From the NCBI GenBank assembly GCA_037783415.1, contig JAZGTN010000013.1, positions 496,001 through 560,000 of the forward strand: 64,000 nucleotides of DNA. The letters run 5' to 3'. The notes under the pieces were generated by a model, which was not told the origin of the DNA, did no database searches, and saw only the letters and a list, made by a program, of their open reading frames with translations. Both the position numbers and the translations under genes were made by a program. This document shows, piece after piece, positions 56,131 to 64,000 of the stretch; the first letter of the stretch is position 1, and every line of letters begins with the position of its first letter. The DNA comes from Leptasterias polaris. Its lineage: Eukaryota; Echinodermata; Asteroidea; Forcipulatida; Asteriidae.

Positions 56131-57275
56131 TGGGGAAAACACTGAAACACTGAGCACTCCGAATCTACATATCTGCAATTTCATCCGTGCAAGTTGCACT
56201 AAAGTCTTCTGCTACAAACAGAAGCTAGTTTGTTAATGTTAGTAGGGCCTATATGCTTTATGAATGGTTGTCAAGAAGTCTGATCCTGGTAATTTAATTT
56301 CACTTTGGTGAGTTGGGGTTTTAGAGTGTTTTTGAGTGTTAGTAACTTGTAAGGGCAAAACATCTGAAAAGTTAAAACATTTTTGTAAAGTTGTTTAATG
56401 TTGCCCCACCATGCTCCGAGTCGACACGTTCTACTTTGTAATCCTTTGGATGTGAATTCAACAGATTAAGCAATATTATTTCATGGTGTCTTTGACGTTT
56501 ATTATTTATCGTTTTATGTTTTTGGAACAAGGCAATTTGATTTTGCGAGACAAGACATTTTGCACAGAGCCAAGAATTGGCAAAGAAAGTTGAAGGATGA
56601 ACGACATATTGACTTTGTTGAATTCATGGATAGGTCGTGTCATGTGCCATCCTTCCACCTTTCCCCATGACGCATTCAAGAAGTGTTGGACCCGTAAGGC
56701 GCCTACTCTTCAAGGTGATACCATATTTCTCTGATCGGGAGACCGAGTAGCTATAGGCTACTTAGAAAAAGAAACAGGACCACCACTATTGGAAGTGATG
56801 ATTGGTAGAGATAATAAGATGATCAACAAAGAGCACAAGACGAATTAAGAGTGAGAATGAGGTTGCAAAGGTTAAGACGAAATATGAGAACAGGGTCAAA
56901 GATCTGAGAAGAAATGCAGCTCGAAGAGCAGGCACAGCAAGAACTCCTCATCTTTGTGCCTTCTGCATCAGCAGAGGGCGAGCTTCTCAAAGAAAGCCCT
57001 GCCGAGAAAAATCAGTAGGAAACCAAACATTGCCCTTCATGAAGATTCTTAACAAGCAAGCAACAAAGTTGAATTGAAGAAGTCGCCACTGCTGCCTGGA
57101 GTACTGTCTCAAACCACTGCCGTCTTCTGTTTCGTCTGCAGAGCTTTGCTGGTCGCACGGCTCGGTCAAAATGGTCAAACCACTGCCTGTAAACGTTCGA
57201 CCCACTGCGACAGACAATGTCCCAATAGCGCCGCTGGATGAGCCGCCCGCTGATTGGTCACCTCCATGTCATCTC
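56131..57275. other. No confident gene; possible decayed coding sequence
   Basis: At about 56528-56670 one plus-strand frame reads FARQDILHRAKNWQRKLKDE and FVEFMDRSCHVPS before a stop, with coding-like composition but no family match. It is probably part of an old transposon. The rest is unrecognised. Confidence 0.35.
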
Positions 57276-57468
57276 TAAAGCCCGGTTCATACTTCCTGAT
57301 CCTGCGAATGCGAATGCGAAGCGAATTTTGACGTCACAGGGCTGTTTTCGCTGCGAATAATTCGCAGGAGTTGAGCACAAGTCAACTCTTCCGAATTATT
57401 CGTTGCGAATTTGTGACGTCAAAATTCGTATCGCATTCGCATTCGCAGGAAGTATGAACCGGGCTTAA
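57276..57468. mobile_element. Harbinger-like MITE with TAA target duplication
   Basis: agcccggttcatacttcct from 57279 is inverted at aggaagtatgaaccgggct, ending at 57465. Long arms of gcgaatgcgaatgcg and tttgacgtcac nearly meet in the middle. TAA flanks at 57276-57278 and 57466-57468 fit the TWA target of PIF/Harbinger. Confidence 0.75.
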
Positions 57469-59279
57469 CACAAGTAGTTAAAGCCCAAATCAATCCCAAT
57501 GCTGCAGCAAAATAACGCGCAAAGTAACTTTGACCAAAATTAACATAACGGACCTGAACAGGAACGTAATGGAACAAGAAACAAACTATCGAATAAATAG
57601 TTGTAACTCGGGGAAACAGTTCTCAGAAACAGAAACTCTCTGATTCTTTTCTTTTAATCAATTGGGCGATCTGGTGTTAGCAAAGTAAATTTAATACAAA
57701 TTTGGATTTGTGTAAACTCAAGCTTACATTTTGCATAACTCTTTTTAGGAAACTTATCAGATTTACGATGTTATTATTAATTGGTGTGTCTCCCATCCCA
57801 AACGCGGTACATAACAAAGGCTGAATGAAGTTGAGTCAAAAGAGGGCGCCATTAGACTAAATTTTGACACAATTCTCCGTGATGACGCACCAAACTAATG
57901 AGCCCTCCCACATTATTATTAACACTCAAAACATTTTTAAAGGTCTTTCAGCCTCTTGGAAACAAACCGGCAAATATATTCCTGATGAATAAGTTTGGGT
58001 TTTTGGGGTTTTTTTTAGTGGTAAGATTGGGCTCTTCCAAAATGAAAAACGTCGAACAAGTAAACTGGCCAGCTTGGAAAAATGGCTCTCACTTTTTAGC
58101 ATAAAAGGCCATTTTCTAGAGGGCTAGTGTACCAAAAAATGTTTCTGGTTGAAATTCAACAACGCATGGGCACAATATTGGACCGCAAGTTTTCGACACT
58201 TTGTAAAAGCCATGACCTTTCTTTGACCGTTAGGCCTACAGACAATTAGGTTGTTTGTTTACATTTTATCAAAAAGAACAAACGACATGTCAAACTCAAT
58301 TAGGTGATGTTCTCATTGTCCAATCAATAGTTCTCATGACTTGTGTGTGGGAAAAAATTACAAGTCTCTAACCTTACGTTAAAATGATGTAAATTTAGCC
58401 ATCGGGACAAAATTTGTCAACATCCAAAACACCCAATGACATCATGCTGAGAAAAATGGGTCTGTACATTTTTTACGGGAACGTTTTGGTTCATTGCTGA
58501 CTTTCGATGATTCAATCAAAATGGCCCTGAATTTGACATTTTGTTTTATACAATTTTCCTCCTTGGAATGTACATTCCCCAGACCCAACAGTTGTTGAAA
58601 TCCCTGACATCAGTCTGTTTAAAATTTCGCTTTGGAAAAAAGTCAGGAGTGAACCAAAACATCCCCGTACGAAAATGTACAGCCCCAGAGTTTTTTCAGA
58701 ATGTCATCGTATATCCTTGGCCCCACCAAATACGAAGTGGATTGGCCCTATTCATGGGGGACCAAGGCAAGCGCAGCCTAGTTGCTATAATCATAACCGG
58801 AACAACCCTCCATCCTCCCGACGGGTCGCAGGATGTATCGAGGCTAGCCTGAATGAAAAACAGCACGACCCAGGCCCTGGCTGATTGGATTGCAAATCAT
58901 TTTCTGATCTAGCTGATAAATAGTCGGCGATGTAAAATTAACGTATGGATTTCATACCAAAGGTTTAATTGATGGAAATACAAAGTTAGGTTTTAAAGTA
59001 GCATAGTGGAAACAAAATACAGAGCAAACACAATTTTAATAGGTGCAGGCCAAATAATAATAACTGGTATCCGATAAAATAACCGTGTAAACAAATACTT
59101 AGTTCCAAGGACCATTTAAATTTCCGGGAAGGTTGTCTAGCTTCCTTGTGCATATACACTTCCATCAACCATCTACTGAAAGGAACCAGACTACTGATGG
59201 ACTTTAGTTGCAATGACGTCATACCCGGCACATCCCCATCAAGTTTTGCCTGTGTGAAACACGTTCTCGATCTCTGAAA
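57469..59279. other. Upstream region of the PITP gene; no other gene seen
   Basis: Non-coding. 58270-58420 resembles one arm of the long-TIR element at 3725-5258 (attacaagtctctaacct). The proximal promoter and 5' UTR of the PITP gene should lie in the last few hundred bases, but no TATA box is evident. Confidence 0.45.
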
Positions 59280-62200
59280 ATGGTCTTACGAAAAGAATTG
59301 TAAGTATTTTGACATTTTGAGACTTCTCATAAAAGAAAAAGACAATGAAATACGAATTTTGTTACAAAATACGTTGTGTTTAATGGTGTGGTTTAGGGTT
59401 GAACGGTGGAAATACAATAAAATACGGCGATCTTTTTGTCGACAATGTGTGAGTGGTCTCCATCCATCACTTGATCTGGATGGCCGGAATGGAATGTCAT
59501 CCATGGGGGTTTCCCACCCATGTAAAACAGTGCGGGTGCAGTCTAGTGGTGGCTATTTTAATAGTGCAGTCATACTGCAGTACACAACCTCAATCGGTCC
59601 GTTTGGTTCGTATGTATGGTCATCATGCAGGAATGCTGTTTTTACACCACAGCCGTATCCCCCCCCCCCCCCTGGCCCTAACAACAATTAATACTGACAG
59701 TGACAGTACTAGTAGTGACAATCTATTGAGTAGTGGAAATCACAAAATTTGAGATTTGATCTGAGAGAGCTCTTTGAGACATTCATTTTGATACTTTACT
59801 TGTGGGGATCGGTTCATGAAAACCGGACTTATGGAAGGTCAAAGTTAAAAATATTTGAGTTTGACCTTGTTTGTTTACAAATTACATTACAATTTGTTGT
59901 GACCTTGTACCAGCGCAACGTTTTCCCCTTGCCAATTCCCCTTGCGTAATTGAACATTTCCCAAGGGCCGTATCAACGTGTTTGACAATCAAGCGCGAAA
60001 AAGCGCGACACAAAGGCCAAATTTAAAAAAATACCAGTTGATCGTCCTGATTTTTCCAAAAAGAGGAGGATGAGGGCCTTTTTATTTTTTATTTTTTATT
60101 TGTTTTCAAAGATGGCCGCCAAGTATTTCAATTCAAACAGGCCACCAATTCTTCAGTTTGAAATCACGCTAACTTTCTTTATATCTATTTGTTGCATCAG
60201 GTAAGTTTACATCAAAAATTAAAATATATATGTCAAGAGCGTGGATTAAAAATACAAACATTTTTATATTTTTTTATTTTTTTGGAAAAATCGAAAATAA
60301 AAAAAAATAAAAAAAAGGATGCGGCCTCAAAAAAGGATGCGGGCGGGGACGATCAACTAGTATTTTTTTTTACTTGGCCTAATAGTTTTAATTCAAAAAG
60401 TAATTACATAATTAAATACTCAACTAACTGTCATTTTTGGTTCATTATGGGGCCCTAAGACAGTAAGAGGATAACTACTTACAGTTCACAATGAATTTGA
60501 GCGCATAAAACAAGATTTCTTGTGATTTTACAGAAAGTTTTTCACAAATACTCCAACAAAACGGACGCCAAATTGCATATCAATCGCGAGAGAAAAACTC
60601 GATCTTGAAAGTAGTTCCGTTTATTTTTATGAATGAAACGATTAACATGGGTTAAATCTATATCCCTCCGCACCACCGATCTCTCTATAGCGTTGTACAC
60701 GTTGAGGTGGTCACAGTTTCCCATTAACAAAAAGTGGCTGCGCGGTGAACAGCGCCCTCACTCGGTATTGATTGACACTATTGACACTCAGTCAGTCAGT
60801 GCAGTGACACTACACACTAGTGACACTGTCACTGAAGGACAAAGTGACAGTGTGAGTGTGACTGTGACAGTTAGTCAGTATTTTGAATTTGATAGTGATA
60901 CTGAGTTTATTTTAATTTAATGTTTTTTTAATTTTTTTTAATGAAGTAACTTGTAATTGTAATTGTTTGTTATAATATTAGTAAGTCAACTCAGCTCAGG
61001 TCAAACTGTACACTTGACTTAACACACTGCCTACCGTACCGGTATAGTTTTACTAACTTTTAGTATAGTTCCATACCCCATATAGACTATAGTGCCAATA
61101 TGTTTGACTCCCTCCGCTTCTTGGCTGTACGCCCACTTTCAAACAGAAACCCACATTTTTTTTGCAGAAAATTGTCCTCCTTGTTGTTGTCACCATAGAG
61201 AAAGTTGTCACTTACCTTCTTGTGCGTTAAAACCATTTTGTTCACGCTCGATTTTGGTGTAATTTGATGTTCGAATCTCCGAACTGACAATCAATCATTC
61301 ATTTATTTTAAACATCATCTATGCCAGGATGTTTACTGATGGGCATGATCATGAGCGCTGATTCAATTCGCTAAAGCAGCAGCATAACCTGTCTAATCTT
61401 TCGTGTCGCTGCAGCGCCTTATTTTACTCCATGCTACTTGCTGCTGGTGGAGTGCTGGTTCATATCTGCGTTGATGGTGCTGTGTGTTTAATACTGCCTG
61501 GAGAAAAGACTACTTTCTAAACTAGCAACTCATACAGTTTGTCATTTATAACTCATGCGCATCAGCAAACATCATGGCACCGACGATGTTTAAACTAGTG
61601 ATTGTCAGCTTGAAGACTCTTCATAAAATTACACCAAAACGAGCTAACACAAAATCTTTTTAATGCACTCTTCACGAATGGGTAATGACAACTGGGGGGA
61701 AAATTTTGGCATAAAAACATGAGTTTCTTTTAAAAAAATAATCCCACTGATGCTAATGTGGGCAGAGGGAGTCCAGCGTACATGGCGTATTGGCACTATT
61801 TATGGAGCTTTACACTGATGCTAATGTGGGCGGAGGGAGTCCAGTGTACATGGCGCATTGGCACTATTTATGGAGCTTTACACTGATGCTAATGTCAGAA
61901 TGTGGTCGGAGGGAGTCCAGCGTACATGGCGCATTGGCACTATTTATGGAGCTTTACAGGACAGCGTACAGTTTGAGTTGATTTACTTTAAATATACAAA
62001 TGTACAATTGTAATTTGTTTTCAATAATTTGTTCAAGTTCAAAATATTGTCCATGTCAGTATTGTGGGGGGAGAGATATGGCTGTGATGACACAATGGCA
62101 TTACTCAGCATTCCTGCATGCTGACCACATGCACACAAAACGGACTGATTGTGGTTGAGCACTGCACCATGACTGCACTGTGTTTGCATGGGAAACTCTT

Positions 62201-63141
62201 TTTCATTGTATCAAAGCCCTTCACACTATTACAACCCTTGTTTCCCCTTTCCTCAAAACCATCTCAACTCCTTTGGAGTATGCAGCTCCGGCAGCCAAAT
62301 TGGTGCACATCAACAGTCTTTATCCTTGCATTGAGACATTTACTCCGTGGTGGTGAGAAGCAATTTGAGTTTTGCCCAAGATTACAAAAGTCACTGCAAA
62401 GATTCGAACCCACATTCTAATGATGGAGCCATCAGAGTTTGAGTTTGGTCATCTTGACTATTCGGACAGGCGATAAATATTAAATTTCATCTAGCTTTTT
62501 TGGTGAAATTGAGCTATGAAAAGTTAAAGCAATTTAACCAATACAAACATACATTATGAGCTGTACTTTATTTTGTAAAACTTTATCACTTCTAGGTACA
62601 AGTGCGAATGTCGTAACCCTCCATCCTCCCAACGGTTGCAGTTATCTTGAAGAGAAAAAAAAAACCAAACTTGCCAGAGACTGACCAAAATGTCTGTGAA
62701 CCTTGGACGCCAGGTTAAAACTCAGCAGAATTTTTCAATTGATCAACAATTGAATCTCCTTAATCTAAGGAAATTGAGTGTCAAGTACTCTCAACTTGTG
62801 CAAGAAATGTAAACTGCAGTACCCCCAAGTGCATACCGTGTGATGTTTTAACATCTTACCATGATGCAAACTATTAAACTTGTTTGGTGTTGAGGCATTG
62901 GCGGAACACCTCTTGATATTGTCAACTTTTTGGTTTTTCTCCATAACCTTCATTCCCAACTCTTCTCCGCAGCATTACTACTAATTGAAACCGAATTAAA
63001 CATTGAAACTCAACAAGACAGCACTTGAACAATGACTCCATGATGACATCATCAGGTGTCCAATAATTTGAAATTTTAATGTTTTTTGTGTGTTTTGACT
63101 TTCTTTCCAGCCGGATTGTTTTGCCACTAACTGTGGAAGAG
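59280..63141 (+). CDS. Class I phosphatidylinositol transfer protein, exons 1-2 (gene continues past the window)
   Basis: Exon 1 (59280-59299) reads ATG-to-TT: MVLRKE plus two bases, then the donor gtaagt. Exon 2 (63111-63141, 31 bp) follows acceptor ttctttccag and ends at donor gtaagt. The two join in phase as MVLRKEFRIVLPLTVEE. This is the N-terminus of PITPs (compare the alpha/beta pattern M-V-L-x-K-E-[FY]-R-[VI]-x-[LM]-P), which shuttle PI and PC between membranes and support phosphoinositide signalling. The very short first two exons also fit that family. Between them lies a 3.8-kb intron with a MITE, a 68-bp tandem repeat and a SINE. The rest of the gene is beyond 64000, so alpha/beta versus other types cannot be resolved. 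Confidence 0.72.
60015..60379. mobile_element. MITE with ~33-bp TIRs (PITP intron 1)
   Basis: ggccaaatttaaaaaaatac plus cagttgatcgtcc at the left is matched inverted by gggacgatcaactagtat...ggcc at the right. A/T homopolymer-rich interior. Confidence 0.7.
60380..61745. other. PITP intron 1, no gene seen
   Basis: 60775-60870 is rich in GTGACA/TGACAC words, a low-complexity stretch that gives a chance open frame. No domain recognised. Confidence 0.4.
61746..61957 (+). repeat. Tandem repeat, three 68-76 bp units
   Basis: Units start at 61746, 61814 and 61882 (actgatgctaatgtgggc...gagctttac). The third has an 8-bp insertion after gctaatgt. Very high identity between units. Confidence 0.9.
61958..62259. 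other. PITP intron 1, no gene seen
   Basis: Unrecognised non-coding sequence. Confidence 0.35.
62260..62470 (-). mobile_element. tRNA-Leu SINE fragment, minus strand
   Basis: Body words ctttggagtatgcagctccg and box B aagattcgaacccacatt of the 45978 family; decayed head. Confidence 0.65.
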
Positions 63142-64000
63142 GTAAGTTTGTCCACTTCTTTAATAACTAGTACATATTGTACATTTGCATTTATGGTGAT
63201 GAGCACAGCAATCAATCTTGCTCATTGATTATGCTGTGTTTGAGTGATATTCTGGTCTTGAGAGTTGCTTTTACTTAGGCTTTTTTTAAAATTTATCACC
63301 CTGTTTTCTCTGACTGACTGGTCTCTTGCTCAGTCGTCTCATATCAGGCAAGAGACAATCCTTACTTTTCCTGCTGATTAGGCCGTAGCCAAAGTGGCAG
63401 CTATGGCTACGGCTCTGTATGTTGTTAAGGGTGTTGCAAAGGACATTATGCAGTTCAACGATGATACAGTGATCCGGACTTGTATCTGTAGCCAAAGCCG
63501 CCAAATTTGGACACAGCCATATGCTGCTCTACGGTTGTCATTTGTTTGTCAAGGCTAACTTGGTTTTGATATCGGTATGCATATTATATGGGGTCTATAT
63601 TGTATATGTACAGGTATTGTAGATCAATAACATTGAGTGGAGTTGATGAGATGAACATCTTGCTCATAATTAGAGAAATGTGATGACGTGTGTGTACATG
63701 TAGGACTATTGCAGCATAAATTTTGCACAAAGATAAATGGCCAGATATTACAAATTTGGTTGCAGTTTTACATTGCAAAGTAACTATTAATCTGGACTTA
63801 AAGACTTATTTGAGATATTGAATGAAAAAGTCCATCTACATCAATAGTGGTAGTGATGGAAGATAACTTGAAAAGCCCACACTATGTGACATGATTCTTG
63901 CACTACAGCACACCCAGTTAGCGTTATTGAGGTACAATGTATGATGGACACTAAAGGAGTGCACTGTTTGGTTTGGGTGTATACCGACAAAGTTTTACCC
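63142..64000. other. PITP intron 2; contains repeat 63375-63525
   Basis: No further exon recognised. 63375-63525 shares the GTAGCC-rich repeat with 13905-14045. Confidence 0.45.

Noticed and set aside
60633..60920. Thr/Ser/Val-rich 95-residue frame
   Set aside because: It derives from a GTGACA-rich low-complexity stretch inside an intron.

Overview
This is eukaryotic, AT-rich, intron-containing animal DNA. The evidence is vertebrate-type (TTAGGG)n repeats, spliced metazoan housekeeping genes, DIRS-type and CR1/L2-type retroelements, tRNA-derived SINEs, many short hairpin DNA transposons, and a tandem array of intronless rhodopsin-class receptors. The best guess is a marine invertebrate deuterostome, probably an echinoderm. 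That guess rests on overall character and recollection of similar repeats, not on a database match.

Layout. (1) 1-3616: the 3' two thirds of a DIRS-like tyrosine-recombinase retrotransposon (RT/RNase H frame, recombinase frame, terminal and internal complementary repeats), inserted into a tRNA-derived SINE. (2) About 3.6-45.2 kb: a minus-strand tandem array of one lineage-restricted family of class A GPCRs. Three copies look complete (7062-8030, 21546-22481, 31845-32843). One is slightly short at the C-terminus (9138-10067). The rest are broken: frameshifted (14884-15772), 3'-truncated (16504-17103), chimeric and 5'-truncated (23250-24086), split by LINEs (25748-29781 and 40199-42718), split by a MITE (34830-36185), or reduced to relics. 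A block of about 14.6 kb (3617-18187) was duplicated, and its second copy starts at 18188. A later deletion between paralogues fused two receptors in the second copy. Because the array is so repetitive, many insertions can be read against a paralogous empty site: the DIRS element, both LINEs, an interstitial telomeric block, a perfect 81-bp-arm palindrome, a 464-bp element with direct terminal repeats, and a piggyBac-like MITE. (3) 46.5-51.5 kb, plus strand: six phase-consistent 3' exons of a TBCC-domain protein, recognised as TBCCD1. (4) 53-57.5 kb: LINE remnants and MITEs. (5) 59280 to the window end, plus strand: the first two short exons of a class I phosphatidylinositol transfer protein gene, separated by a 3.8-kb intron.

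The receptors read as a birth-and-death family driven by unequal crossing-over and transposon insertion. Their spacers repeat a shared upstream module, and their third intracellular loop is unusually conserved at DNA level; the fusion breakpoint lies beside that loop. TBCCD1 and PITP are ordinary spliced genes with no evident functional link to the receptors. All similarity and family calls come from reading the sequence; no search was run.
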